Assembly (NCBI GenBank): GCA_963696585.1
Contig: CAVOKW010000032.1
Coordinates: 31,310-95,309 of the forward strand
Direction of reading: 5' to 3'
From: Parvibaculum sp963696585
GTDB lineage: Bacteria; Pseudomonadota; Alphaproteobacteria; Parvibaculales; Parvibaculaceae
Length of the DNA stretch: 64,000 bases
The notes beneath the pieces were generated by a model. It was not told the DNA's origin. It ran no database searches and was given only the letters and a program-made list of their open reading frames with translations. The translations under genes and the position numbers were made by a program. Of this stretch, positions 1-8,575 are shown in pieces (positions within the stretch are counted from its first letter, which is position 1; each line of letters begins with the position of its first letter).

Positions 1-315
1 ATTTTTATCGAACCGGACGGCGCCGAATATCCCATCGTGGTCAAGAGCGGCACGACCGCGAGGGATGCCGCAGTCAACAACAGTGTGCCGGGCATCGACG
101 GCGATTGCGGGGGCGAGTGCGCCTGCGCGACCTGCCATGTGCATGTCGATGCCGCGTGGGTGGCCCGGACCGGCAGGGCCAAGCCCGGCGGCATGGAAGC
201 CGACTTGCTGCAGTTTGCCGAAGGTTCGACGGAAAACAGCCGTCTTGCTTGTCAGATCACTGTGACCGACGATCTCGACGGTCTCATGTTGAGAATACCT
301 GACGGTCAGCACTAA
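1..315 (+). CDS. [2Fe-2S] ferredoxin, 5' end outside the window
   Basis: The reading frame is open from base 1 and ends at TAA 313-315, so only a few N-terminal codons are likely missing. The visible protein of about 104 residues has the cluster motif C-x5-C-x2-C in DCGGECACATCH and the distal Cys in SRLACQI, the pattern of adrenodoxin/putidaredoxin-type ferredoxins. Such proteins pass single electrons from a ferredoxin reductase to a cytochrome P450 or an aromatic-ring oxygenase in the cytoplasm. Its partner is not visible and may lie upstream of the window. The next gene is convergent. Confidence 0.9.
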   Translation: MFIEPDGAEYPIVVKSGTTARDAAVNNSVPGIDGDCGGECACATCHVHVDAAWVARTGRAKPGGMEADLLQFAEGSTENSRLACQITVTDDLDGLMLRIPDGQH

Positions 316-453
316 GTTGCAGCCGGCGCGCGGATTTCGGGGTTTTTTTCTTTCCCCCCGATCCTCTCCTTGAAAGACGGGCGCCGACTGCACTTTGGGT
401 CGAGAGATATCCTCCCGAAAGTCGGCAGAGTTGAAACGCTGAATCCATCAAAC

Positions 454-1236
454 TCATTCGCCTTCGACGACGCCGTTCTTTCCGGGTGTCGACACCGCGA
501 GCCCGTTTTCATTTTTCCCGGTCTGCGACGTTCGTTTGTTTTGCGAAGGTTCTGTTTTGCGCCTGTCGCCTACGGACATTCCGTCGACCACGAATTTGAG
601 AAGTACATGCATGTTTTGCTTGAAGGCGCTGTGGCTGACATAGGTTCCCAACCAGGTTTGCAACTGCTGATAGTAGATGGCAAACAGGCATCGCGCTGCT
701 TCGGCCGGATCGATATCGGCGCGAATTTCGCCGCGCGCCCGAGCTGCCGAGACGAAATGGACAAGCTTTTCGATAATCGCTTCTGGAATTTTGAGTACTT
801 CCTTCCGGCGCCCAGGGTTGCCGGAGAAGCTGAGTTCGCGAATAAGCGCGCGGGAAATGACAACATCGCGTCTGTGATATTCAATAAACCCGTCGAATAA
901 TGACTCCACTTGTTCGAGCAACGGGGCCTTCTTCCGAATTGTTCCATACACTTCCTCTATCAACTGGCTCATCTCATCCTTGAAAACCAGGATGAGAAGG
1001 TCTTCCTTTGATTTGGCATAGAGAAATAGTGTGCCAGCTCCAATGTCGGCAGCTTCCGCCACTTCCTGCGTGGTCGTTTCCGTATAACCCTTGGTGTGAA
1101 ACAGGGTGCGGGCCGCCGCCGTGATGCGCGCGACCTTTTCCCGCTTGTTGCGCTCTCTCCGCCCTTCCGTCTGCGGATGTTCTCTCTTTGCAGATTTGGC
1201 GTTGGCTGGCTTGCTCATTTTCGAGGATGTGTCCAT
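454..1236 (-). CDS. TetR/AcrR-family transcriptional regulator
   Basis: This 260-residue protein has a charged 30-residue N-terminal extension and then a TetR helix-turn-helix at about residues 36-80 (TTTQEVAEAADIGAGTLFLY followed by KSKEDL). A variable helical ligand-binding domain follows. The ATG at 1236 is used here; the ATG seven codons in is an alternative. It is divergent from the ring-cleavage operon that starts at 1511, and the shared 274-bp gap holds two short inverted repeats. It is therefore the best candidate for local control of that operon and of itself. The inducer cannot be read from the sequence; a CoA ester or phenolic compound is a guess. Confidence 0.88.
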   Translation of the reverse strand: MDTSSKMSKPANAKSAKREHPQTEGRRERNKREKVARITAAARTLFHTKGYTETTTQEVAEAADIGAGTLFLYAKSKEDLLILVFKDEMSQLIEEVYGTIRKKAPLLEQVESLFDGFIEYHRRDVVISRALIRELSFSGNPGRRKEVLKIPEAIIEKLVHFVSAARARGEIRADIDPAEAARCLFAIYYQQLQTWLGTYVSHSAFKQNMHVLLKFVVDGMSVGDRRKTEPSQNKRTSQTGKNENGLAVSTPGKNGVVEGE

Positions 1237-1332
1237 CGGCGCGTCCTGATTGTTGAATGGTTGCGCCCAGCCGCCGCCGGGCCCTTTCTGTCAGATTATT
1301 TGGCAGTGCAGCAAGTATCTTGACCATTCTTG

Positions 1333-1408
1333 CGCCAATTTTTGGCGTACTTGGCCGTTGACAAATTTTGTGTAATGTGCGGAATATATGACGCCGCTCA
1401 TAAATGAG
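1333..1408. promoter_or_regulatory. Divergent promoter region with two inverted repeats
   Basis: Between the TetR gene and the HpaB-like gene are a 15-base inverted repeat CGCCAATTTTTGGCG (1333-1347) and CTCATAAATGAG (1397-1408). A TTGACA box at 1358-1363 with a weak GAATAT 18 bases downstream could serve the plus-strand operon. The repeats sit where a TetR operator would be expected. This is read from the sequence only. Confidence 0.4.
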
Positions 1409-1510
1409 TGTATACAAAAAAATGTGGGTGGCTGCGGGTGGGTTTACCGGCCATGCTACTTGAGCCGGACGTCGAGACAAAAATCAAAAAGAGTATAAGG
1501 GGAGAAAGCC

Positions 1511-2992
1511 ATGCCGGCACGTACGGGCGCACAGTTTTTGGAAGGTCTCAAGCAACCTCGGGAGATTTGGGTCGGCGACCGCAAGATCGAGAGCGTCGCC
1601 GATGACCCCGCATTCGCTGGCGCGGCGCGTGCCGTCGCAACCGTCTACGATCTCCAGCATGAAGAGGCCGACGCCTGCCTGATGCCGGATCCGGAGACGG
1701 GCGAGAAGATCAATGTCAGCCATATGATTCCCCGGTCGAGGCAGGATCTGGCGCGTCGCCGCGCGGGTCTGGAAAAAATCGCCGCCTATTCGGTCGGCCT
1801 GATGGGCCGCACGCCGGACTACATGAATGTGACCTATGCGGGCTTCGCTGGCCGCGCCGAGGAATGGGCCGTAAATGGCAACGAGGAAGGCGCGGAGAAC
1901 CTCGTCAAGTATCAGAAACATCTGCGCCGCCACGACATTTCGCTGACGCATACGATCGTCAATCCGACCATCGACAAGGCGCAGGGCGATGCGCCGCAAC
2001 CTGGCAACGATGTGGCTCTTCGCAAGGTCGGCGAAACGGAGCACGGCATCATCGTGCGCGGTGCGCGGATCCTCGCGACGCTCGCCCCTTTCGCCGATGA
2101 GCTTGCGGTCTATCCGTCTCATCCCTTGCCGCCCGGTTGCGACGAGTACGCAATCTCCTTCTGCATTCCGATATCCACCCCTGGTCTCAAATTCATTTGC
2201 CGGGATTCGTTTTCCGAACGCAGCAATTTTTTTGATCACCCCATCTCGGCCCGGTTCGATGAGCAGGATGCCTTCGTGATCTTCGACAATGTCGAAGTGC
2301 CCCGGGATCGTCTGCATGTCAACTGCAACACCGCCGTCTACAATTCGGTCATGATGCGCAGTTGGTGGCCGAACGTCATGCAGCAGACGACGATCCGGGC
2401 GCTGACGAAACTCGAATTTGCCTGGGGCCTCGCCTCGCGGATGACCGAGGTGATCAACGATGTCAAGCCGCAGACATGGGAGATGCTCGGCGAAATCTGG
2501 AGCTATGCCGAGTTGACACGCGCCTGCCTGAAGGCTGCCGAAGACGGAGCTACCGACTATGGCAATGGCGTCTGGCTGCCGGACGCCCAACCCTTCGCCG
2601 CCATTCGCGCGTCGATGCCGCGATGGATGGCGCGGGTCAGTGAAATGATCCAGCTTATCGGGTCGCATAACGTCTTCGCCGCCCCGAGCCGGGCTCAACT
2701 CGACGATCCCAGTCTTCGACCGCTCATCGACCATTATCTGCGCGGCGCCGGCGATGTGGGCGCCGAGCAGCGCGCGCGGGTCTTTCGGCTTGCATGGGAT
2801 TTCGTCGGCACGGGCCTTGCCGGCCGGAACCTCCAGTACGAGCGCTTCTATCTCGGATCTTCGGCCCGTAACTATCAGATGGCCCATCTGTTCGGCGACC
2901 GCACCCGTGCGAACGAGTTGGTCGATCGCTTTCTGACAGAGGACATCGGCGCGGTGAACAAAGCCGTCCGTCGGGTCGCGGGGGCTGTGTGA
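1511..2992 (+). CDS. HpaB-type FADH2-dependent phenol/4-hydroxyphenylacetate 3-monooxygenase, large component
   Basis: The 493-residue protein resembles the 4-hydroxyphenylacetate 3-hydroxylase/4-hydroxybutyryl-CoA dehydratase family throughout: N-terminal TGAQFLEGLKQPREIWVGDR, a central SFSERSNFFDHPISARFDEQ segment and the C-terminal helical bundle. Family members hydroxylate a phenol ortho to its OH using FADH2 supplied by a separate reductase. It opens an operon whose later genes encode extradiol cleavage and lower-pathway enzymes, so it probably makes the catecholic substrate. GGGGAGAAAGCC precedes the ATG. No HpaC-type reductase lies next to it; the nearest flavin reductase-like gene is about 34 kb away. 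The true ring substrate is unknown. Confidence 0.88.
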   Translation: MPARTGAQFLEGLKQPREIWVGDRKIESVADDPAFAGAARAVATVYDLQHEEADACLMPDPETGEKINVSHMIPRSRQDLARRRAGLEKIAAYSVGLMGRTPDYMNVTYAGFAGRAEEWAVNGNEEGAENLVKYQKHLRRHDISLTHTIVNPTIDKAQGDAPQPGNDVALRKVGETEHGIIVRGARILATLAPFADELAVYPSHPLPPGCDEYAISFCIPISTPGLKFICRDSFSERSNFFDHPISARFDEQDAFVIFDNVEVPRDRLHVNCNTAVYNSVMMRSWWPNVMQQTTIRALTKLEFAWGLASRMTEVINDVKPQTWEMLGEIWSYAELTRACLKAAEDGATDYGNGVWLPDAQPFAAIRASMPRWMARVSEMIQLIGSHNVFAAPSRAQLDDPSLRPLIDHYLRGAGDVGAEQRARVFRLAWDFVGTGLAGRNLQYERFYLGSSARNYQMAHLFGDRTRANELVDRFLTEDIGAVNKAVRRVAGAV

Positions 2993-4452
2993 TGGCGGAA
3001 AATATGGCAAAGGTCGCGGGCGTCGATGTCTCGACCGATCACTGGATCGACGGGCGGCGCGTTCCCTCGCCGCGGAGATTTGCGGACGTTTCGCCGGTGG
3101 ACGGCTCCCACCTCGCCGATGTCGCGGCGGGTGGCAAGGCGGAAGTGGATCAGGCGGTCGCTGCGGCGCGCAAGGCATTCCCGGGCTGGGCTGCGCTTGG
3201 TCCGAAAGGCCGTTTGCCGATCCTCAAGCGTTTCGCCGAAGGGCTGAAGGCGCGCGCGGCGGAGCTCGCTGCGGTCGAAACGATGGATAACGGTTCCCTG
3301 CTTCTCGGCAATGTCTACCGTGTTGTTCCGCGCGCGGCACAGAACATCGAATTTTTTGCCGACTGGGCGCTGACGCTCGACGGTCATTCGATCGACTCGC
3401 CCGAAGTCGTCAATCATGTGAAATACGATCCGGCGGGCGTTGCGGCGCTCATCACGCCGTGGAACGCGCCTTTGATGCTGACGACATGGAAGGTCGGCCC
3501 GGCGCTTGCCGCCGGCAATACGGTCGTCGTGAAGCCACCGGAGTGGGCGCCGCTCACCTGCTCGCTGATGGCCGACATTGCCCATGCGGCGGGCGTTCCC
3601 GCGGGCGTTCTCAATGTCGTGCAGGGGATCGGCGAGGAAGCGGGAAGCGCACTCGTCAACCATCCCGATGTCGACCGGATCAGCTTCACGGGCTCGACCG
3701 ATACGGCGAAGATCATCGGCCAGGCGGCAGCGCGCTCCATCACGCCGATGAGTTCCGAACTCGGTGGCAAGTCGCCTTTCATCATCTGTGCCGATGCCGA
3801 TCTTGACGCGGCGGCGCAGACGGTGGCTGCGCAATATATGAATGCGGGCCAGGTCTGTCTCGCCGGAACGCGCATCCTGGTCGAGAAGTCGATCGAAGAG
3901 GGCTTTCTCGAAAAGGTGCGGGGCGCGGCGAGCCATATGCTCGTCGGCGATCCACGCGACAAGGACACGCGTGTCGGCCCGCTGATCACGAAAGAGCATT
4001 TCGATCGTGTTGCGGGTTTTGTCGACAGGGCGAAGGCGGATGGTGCGGTGCCGCTCTGGGGCGGTTCTCGCGCAAATTTCGGCGACCTCTATTTCGAGCC
4101 GACACTCTTTGCCAATGTGAGCCCGTCGCTCGAAATCGCGCAGCGCGAGGTCTTCGGTCCCGTGCTCACCTGGCAGAGCTTCACTTCCGACGACGAAGTG
4201 ATCGAGCTGGCCAACAACACGCGCTACGGCCTGGCGGCGACGCTTTTCAGCGGCAACGAGACGCGGGCGACGAAGATAGCCTCGCAGGTTGTGGCGGGCA
4301 CCGTCTGGGTCAACTGTTTCTTCGTTCGCGATCTCGCGGCGCCATTCGGTGGAAGCCGTGACTCCGGCATCGGTCGCGAAGGCGGCACATGGAGTTTTGA
4401 CTTCTACGCGGACATCAAGAACATATCGATCCGCAAAGGATCGTTCGCCTGA
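2992..4452 (+). CDS. Aldehyde dehydrogenase, HpaE-like semialdehyde dehydrogenase
   Basis: The ATG overlaps the preceding stop (TGATG); an in-frame GTG three bases earlier is the alternative. The 486-residue protein has the full ALDH catalytic set: Asn158 in TPWNAP, Glu256 in SSELGGKSP and the nucleophile Cys289 in NAGQVCLAG, with the SFTGST segment of the NAD site. It would oxidise a semialdehyde to the acid with NAD(P)+. Its place between a ring hydroxylase and an extradiol dioxygenase suggests it acts on the ring-cleavage product, like 5-carboxymethyl-2-hydroxymuconate semialdehyde dehydrogenase or 2-hydroxymuconic semialdehyde dehydrogenase. The family is certain; the exact substrate is inferred. 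Confidence 0.9.
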   Translation: MAENMAKVAGVDVSTDHWIDGRRVPSPRRFADVSPVDGSHLADVAAGGKAEVDQAVAAARKAFPGWAALGPKGRLPILKRFAEGLKARAAELAAVETMDNGSLLLGNVYRVVPRAAQNIEFFADWALTLDGHSIDSPEVVNHVKYDPAGVAALITPWNAPLMLTTWKVGPALAAGNTVVVKPPEWAPLTCSLMADIAHAAGVPAGVLNVVQGIGEEAGSALVNHPDVDRISFTGSTDTAKIIGQAAARSITPMSSELGGKSPFIICADADLDAAAQTVAAQYMNAGQVCLAGTRILVEKSIEEGFLEKVRGAASHMLVGDPRDKDTRVGPLITKEHFDRVAGFVDRAKADGAVPLWGGSRANFGDLYFEPTLFANVSPSLEIAQREVFGPVLTWQSFTSDDEVIELANNTRYGLAATLFSGNETRATKIASQVVAGTVWVNCFFVRDLAAPFGGSRDSGIGREGGTWSFDFYADIKNISIRKGSFA

Positions 4453-4460
4453 GGGAGGGT

Positions 4461-5375
4461 ATGCAGATGGTTCAGATCACGGAATTGGGATACGCGGGAC
4501 TTGGTGTCAAAAGCCTCGCTCAATGGAAAGACTATGCTACCAATATCCTCGGCCTCGAGGTCGCCGATGAGGGTGAGGCCGGACGTTGCTATTTCCGCAT
4601 GGATTATTGGCATCATCGTCTGATCGTCGAGGAAGACGGGAGTGACGATCTGAACTTTCTTGGTCTGCGCGTGGCGGGCGTCGATGAATTCAGGGAAATG
4701 TACAAGACGTTGACGGATGCGGGCGTGAAGGTCCGCATCGGCTCGCAAGAGGAATCCGACGACCGCCGCGTGCTGGAAATCATGAAGCTTGAGGATGCAA
4801 GCGGAAATCCGCTCGAAATTTTCCACGGCCCGCAGGTTCAGTCCGACAAGCCCTTTCATTCGGGGCGCAGGATGCACGGTAAATTCAAAACCGGCGGCGG
4901 CGGACTCGGACATCTGATCCTGCGCGAGACCGTCGGCTTCGAGAAGACCTATGAGTTCTACAAGTTGCTCGGCATGCGCGGTGGTATTGAGTATCGCATA
5001 CCGTTCCCGGGCCTTCCCCGGCCATTCGACCTGATGTTCCTGCACTGCAACGAACGCGACCATACGCTCGCCTTCGGACCGCCCGGCGAAAAGCGCATCA
5101 ACCACATGATGTTCGAAGTCGAGAACTTCGACGATGTCGGGCTGGCCTACGAAATCGTGAAGCAAAACAATGTGCCGATCGCGATCGAACCCGGGCGTCA
5201 CGCCAACGATCACATGTATTCCTTCTATTTCGTCAACCCGTCGGGATGGATGTGCGAGATCGGATGGGGTGCGCGTCCGGCGACGCATCAGTCGGAATAC
5301 TATCAGCGCGACACCTATGGCCACGGACCCGTCGAAGGCGTGACCAAGGGCACGATGGAGGCGGCCGCCGACTAG
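4461..5375 (+). CDS. Type I (VOC) extradiol ring-cleavage dioxygenase
   Basis: This 304-residue protein has two vicinal-oxygen-chelate domains. The 2-His-1-Glu iron site is visible as His151 (GLGHLILRE), His215 (RINHMMFEV) and Glu266 (MCEIGWG), with spacing like that of BphC-type catechol dioxygenases. It would insert O2 next to the diol of a catechol to give a yellow hydroxymuconic semialdehyde or keto-acid. A strong GGGAGGG site precedes the start; the ATG at 4467 is also possible. Classical enteric homoprotocatechuate pathways use a LigB-type HpaD instead, so this fold within an otherwise Hpa-like operon is notable. Ring substrate size cannot be judged from the sequence. Confidence 0.93.
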   Translation: MQMVQITELGYAGLGVKSLAQWKDYATNILGLEVADEGEAGRCYFRMDYWHHRLIVEEDGSDDLNFLGLRVAGVDEFREMYKTLTDAGVKVRIGSQEESDDRRVLEIMKLEDASGNPLEIFHGPQVQSDKPFHSGRRMHGKFKTGGGGLGHLILRETVGFEKTYEFYKLLGMRGGIEYRIPFPGLPRPFDLMFLHCNERDHTLAFGPPGEKRINHMMFEVENFDDVGLAYEIVKQNNVPIAIEPGRHANDHMYSFYFVNPSGWMCEIGWGARPATHQSEYYQRDTYGHGPVEGVTKGTMEAAAD

Positions 5376-5505
5376 GCCGCCCGAAAATCCCCGCCCGGCG
5401 CCTCCCTCGAAAAGGGCGCCGGGCAGTCGGGGAGCGCGCCGGATGCGCGCGCCCCATGCTTTTTCAGTTGATGAATAGATCGACCAATCAAATCTGGAGG
5501 AACGA

Positions 5506-6336
5506 ATGTCAGTTCTGGACGGTCCCCGCGAGGAATGGCGCCGCATCCTGCATGAAGGTGTGCCGACCTGGGTGCGCCCTGAGGGCGACAAGCTGCGGCT
5601 TGGCGATGGGAGGATGGTGGAGGATGCTGATGCGACCTATCTGCCGCCCTGCGATCCGACCAAGATCATCTGCATTCATCTGAACTACGACTCGCGTCGC
5701 GTCGAGTTCAAGGCGCCGCCGCTCGTTACGCCGACCTATTTTCAGAAGCCGCTCACGACGCTTAATTCGCATCGCGGCTTTCTCAACCGACCTGCGGACT
5801 GCAAATATCTGAATTATGAAGGCGAGATCGCTGCGATCGTCGGCAAGCCCATGCGAAATGTCGCACGCGAGGATGTCTGGGATTATCTGGCGGGCTTCGC
5901 GCCGGCAAACGATGTCGGTGCGCAGGATTTCCGCGACACGGATGCGGGCTCCATGCTGCGTGTGAAGGGACAGGACGGTTTTTGTCCTGTCGGTCCCGGG
6001 ATCGTGCGCGGCGTTGACATCCGCAAGGAGACGGTGCGGACCTATATCAACGGCAAGGTCGTGCAAGAGGGTCCGGTCAGCGAGATGACCTTCCCGATCG
6101 ACTATATCTTCGCCGACCTCTCGCGTCACATCACCTTCCTGCCAGGCGACATCGTGCTCACCGGGACGCCCGCCAATTCCCGGCCCATGAACCCGGGCGA
6201 CGTCGTCGAAGTGGAGGTGACGGGCATTGGCAAGATCACCAACACCGTGCAGGACGTACCTGCCCCCGCCCACAAGGTCGGCCACGAGCCGACGGATACC
6301 GAGATGGTTCGTCGCGTCGCTCTCGGGCAATTCTGA
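5506..6336 (+). CDS. Fumarylacetoacetate hydrolase-family isomerase/decarboxylase (HpaG-like)
   Basis: The 276-residue protein has the FAH catalytic domain after an N-terminal segment of about 65 residues. The metal-binding acids are in YLNYEGEIAA (Glu105, Glu107) and NDVGAQD (Asp136), and the C-terminal DIVLTGTPANSRPMNPGD motif is typical. In meta-cleavage pathways this family isomerises or decarboxylates the oxidised ring-cleavage product. A GGAGG site precedes the ATG. It follows the dioxygenase after a 130-base gap and is followed at five bases by the aldolase, fitting a lower-pathway block. The exact reaction (2-hydroxyhepta-2,4-dienedioate isomerase, decarboxylase or acylpyruvase) is open. 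Confidence 0.88.
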   Translation: MSVLDGPREEWRRILHEGVPTWVRPEGDKLRLGDGRMVEDADATYLPPCDPTKIICIHLNYDSRRVEFKAPPLVTPTYFQKPLTTLNSHRGFLNRPADCKYLNYEGEIAAIVGKPMRNVAREDVWDYLAGFAPANDVGAQDFRDTDAGSMLRVKGQDGFCPVGPGIVRGVDIRKETVRTYINGKVVQEGPVSEMTFPIDYIFADLSRHITFLPGDIVLTGTPANSRPMNPGDVVEVEVTGIGKITNTVQDVPAPAHKVGHEPTDTEMVRRVALGQF

Positions 6337-6341
6337 GGGAT

Positions 6342-7130
6342 ATGAAAATGGCGGAAGCCGTGTCTTTGAAATCGCGTTGGGCGGCGGGAGAGGTGACATT
6401 CGGTGCCTGGTGCATGATGCCCGGCGCGCTCGGAGTCGAGGCCGTTTCGTCGCTTGGCTTCGACTGGATACTCGTCGATATGCAGCATGGCTGCATGGAC
6501 TACGGACAGGCGCTTGAAATGATCCGCGCCGCCGACATTCGCGGACTTCCGGCAATTGTACGTGTGCCCTGGAACGAGCCGGGAATTATCGGCCGCGTTC
6601 TGGATGCGGGTGCCCTTGGCGTTGTCGCTCCGATGATTCAGACGGCCGACGATGCGAGGAGTTTGGTTGACTCCTGCCGCTATCCGCCGGTGGGGCGCCG
6701 CAGCTTCGGGCCTGTGCGTGTCGGAACGCGCGACGGCGTGGGTTATGCCTTCACGGCCAATGACCGGGTTGCCGTCATTCCGATGATTGAAACGCGCTCT
6801 GCGCTCGATCAGGTCGATGAAATTGTTGGCTTGCCCGGGGTCGATGCCGCTCTGGTGGGGCCGTTTGACCTTTCGGTCGCGCTTGGCCTGCCGCCGGGAG
6901 ACAATGACGGAAAGCCTGTTTTTGACGATGCCATAAAAACCATTGTCGCTGCCTGTCAGCGGCACGGCAAGGCGGTCGCCGTCCTGTCGAACGCGATCGT
7001 CGCGCCGCTGCGCGTCGCGCAGGGGTTTCAGATGGTCTCGGTTACGACGGACATTGCGGCGCTCTCTTCGGCGAGCCTGGCGAGCCTCACGGCTGTAAAA
7101 GAAAAAACGGGAACAAAAAATGCTGGATAG
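6342..7130 (+). CDS. HpcH/HpaI-family class II 2-keto-3-hydroxy acid aldolase
   Basis: The 262-residue TIM barrel shows the HpaI active site: His49 in DMQHG, Arg74 in VRVPWNEP, Glu150 in PMIETR and Asp176 in GPFDLS. This fits divalent-metal-dependent cleavage of a 4-hydroxy-2-oxo acid to pyruvate and an aldehyde. The gene starts five bases after the FAH-family gene and its 3' end overlaps the hydratase by 11 bases, so all three are probably co-translated. It would be the last, carbon-releasing step of the pathway. In the homoprotocatechuate route the products would be pyruvate and succinic semialdehyde; here the side chain is unknown. Confidence 0.9.
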   Translation: MKMAEAVSLKSRWAAGEVTFGAWCMMPGALGVEAVSSLGFDWILVDMQHGCMDYGQALEMIRAADIRGLPAIVRVPWNEPGIIGRVLDAGALGVVAPMIQTADDARSLVDSCRYPPVGRRSFGPVRVGTRDGVGYAFTANDRVAVIPMIETRSALDQVDEIVGLPGVDAALVGPFDLSVALGLPPGDNDGKPVFDDAIKTIVAACQRHGKAVAVLSNAIVAPLRVAQGFQMVSVTTDIAALSSASLASLTAVKEKTGTKNAG

Positions 7131-7911
7131 TGCGACAAGGTCAAAAATCGTTGACGAGCTTTTCGACGTCTATGAGACACGCAGGCCGCTCCGGCGGCTG
7201 ACCGGAACCTATCCTGGCTTGACCGTCGAGGATTCCTATCTGGTTCAGGAAGAGTTCATCCGCCGCAAGGTTGACGCGGGCGCGAAGGTGAAGGGCTACA
7301 AGGTAGGGCTCACGTCGAAACCGATGCAGGAAATGGCCGGGTCTTCGGAGCCGGATTTCAGCGCCATAACCGACGACATGTTCCTGCCTGAAGCGACGCC
7401 GATCGATGCTTCCCGGTTTTTCCGCCCGATGATCGAAATCGAAATCGCCTTCGTCATGAAGCACGCACTCAAGGGGCCGGGCGTGCTGCCCGTCGATGTC
7501 ATCAGGGCGACCGATTTTGTTGTCCCTGCGATCGAGATTGTCGATTTCCGCGTCATGCCGGAAGCCGGTTTCGGCATCATCGACACCGTGGCCGATCTGG
7601 CTGCCTGCGGCGCTGTCGTGCTGGGCGCCAATCCAAGACGGCTTGATGCGATCGACGTGCGGCGCGTGCATGGCGAATTGAAGTTGAACGGCAAGTTGGA
7701 AGTCGAGGGCGAGGCCTCGGCGGTTCTGGGCAATCCCGTCACGTCCGTCGCCTGGCTTGCGAACAAGCTCGGCCAATTCGGCGTTGTTTTCGAGCCGGGG
7801 CAGGTCGTGCTTACCGGGTCTTTTGTGCGGGCAATCCCCGTTAAGGCTGGCGACGACGTTTTGTGCCGCTTCGACCAGGGATTGGGCGATCTGTCGATGA
7901 GTTTTACCTGA
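7120..7911 (+). CDS. 2-oxo-alkenoate hydratase (HpaH/MhpD-like)
   Basis: This 263-residue protein belongs to the 2-keto-4-pentenoate/2-oxohept-3-ene-1,7-dioate hydratase family. Recognisable parts are LTGTYPGLTVEDSYLVQEE, GYKVGLTSKPMQ, the acidic metal-site region FRPMIEIEIAFV and PAIEIVDFRV. It adds water to the 2-oxo-enoate made by the FAH-family enzyme to give the aldolase substrate. Its start lies inside the aldolase gene, so translation is likely coupled. Gene order (hydratase after aldolase) does not follow reaction order, which is common in such operons. Confidence 0.9.
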   Translation: MLDSATRSKIVDELFDVYETRRPLRRLTGTYPGLTVEDSYLVQEEFIRRKVDAGAKVKGYKVGLTSKPMQEMAGSSEPDFSAITDDMFLPEATPIDASRFFRPMIEIEIAFVMKHALKGPGVLPVDVIRATDFVVPAIEIVDFRVMPEAGFGIIDTVADLAACGAVVLGANPRRLDAIDVRRVHGELKLNGKLEVEGEASAVLGNPVTSVAWLANKLGQFGVVFEPGQVVLTGSFVRAIPVKAGDDVLCRFDQGLGDLSMSFT

Positions 7912-8006
7912 GTCGTGGACGGCCGGTGACTGCGCCAAACAGGAAAAGTGACGCGCAACCTCTCGCATATGCAGGTTATATCATTCCGTATAAGGATTAA
8001 AAGCAC

Positions 8007-8462
8007 ATGAAGCTGGTTCCCTTGATGAAAATTCACGTTCTTGTCGCCTCGCCATTCGACATTGGCGACACGACGCATGGCAAGCGGCTTGTCGCCAACA
8101 TTACGGGGGGCGCGTTCGAGGGCAAGCGCCTCACGGGCACCGTTTGCAGCAGTGGCGCCGACTGGATCGTCATCGATTCCGAGAATTTGGGGCATATCGA
8201 CGTGCGGATCGTTCTGCAGACGAACGATGGCGCATACATCTACGCCCATTATACGGGATTTCTCGAATACAATGAAAAGTTCGTCACCGCGGCGCTCAGC
8301 GGCGGAGAAACGAAAATCGGCGACTCGTATTTTTTGAGCCAGTTGCGTTTCGAGACCGGCGCCGAAAAATACAAATGGTTGAACAGGGTTCTGGGCGTCG
8401 GCGAAGGACGCGTTTACCCCGGCGGTATCGAGTATCAGGTTTACGAGCAGGCGCACGATTGA
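8007..8462 (+). CDS. DUF3237 family protein
   Basis: A 151-residue protein with the DUF3237 fold signature: GKRLVANITGGAFEGKRLTG, a central SSGADWIVIDSENLGHIDVR and a C-terminal LNRVLGVGEGRVY. The family consists of small beta-barrel proteins often found in aromatic and steroid gene clusters; its function is not established. The ATG at 8007 lies 95 bases after the hydratase and its ribosome site is weak (AAGGATTAAAAGC). It is in line with the operon and may be a lower-pathway accessory enzyme. An earlier ATG in another frame gives no better match. Confidence 0.8.
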   Translation: MKLVPLMKIHVLVASPFDIGDTTHGKRLVANITGGAFEGKRLTGTVCSSGADWIVIDSENLGHIDVRIVLQTNDGAYIYAHYTGFLEYNEKFVTAALSGGETKIGDSYFLSQLRFETGAEKYKWLNRVLGVGEGRVYPGGIEYQVYEQAHD

Positions 8463-8575
8463 AACATGCACCCCGGGGAGCGGGGGAGGTGGCGTGTCGC
8501 CTGTCGTTCGTTCATGCGGCAGCAAGCGGGCGGCATAGGGTTTCGGCGCGTCGGACAAATTGAGGGAGCACGCAT

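Noticed and set aside
331..370. Possible terminator (CGGGG, T-run, CCCCCG) between the ferredoxin and TetR genes
   Set aside because: The stem is only five or six pairs and the T-run lies inside the loop, so it does not have intrinsic terminator form.
1484..3178. 564-codon open frame on the minus strand
   Set aside because: It is fully antisense to the HpaB- and ALDH-like genes, rich in Arg/His/Asp, and has no recognisable domain or ribosome site; GC-rich codon bias of the plus-strand genes explains it.
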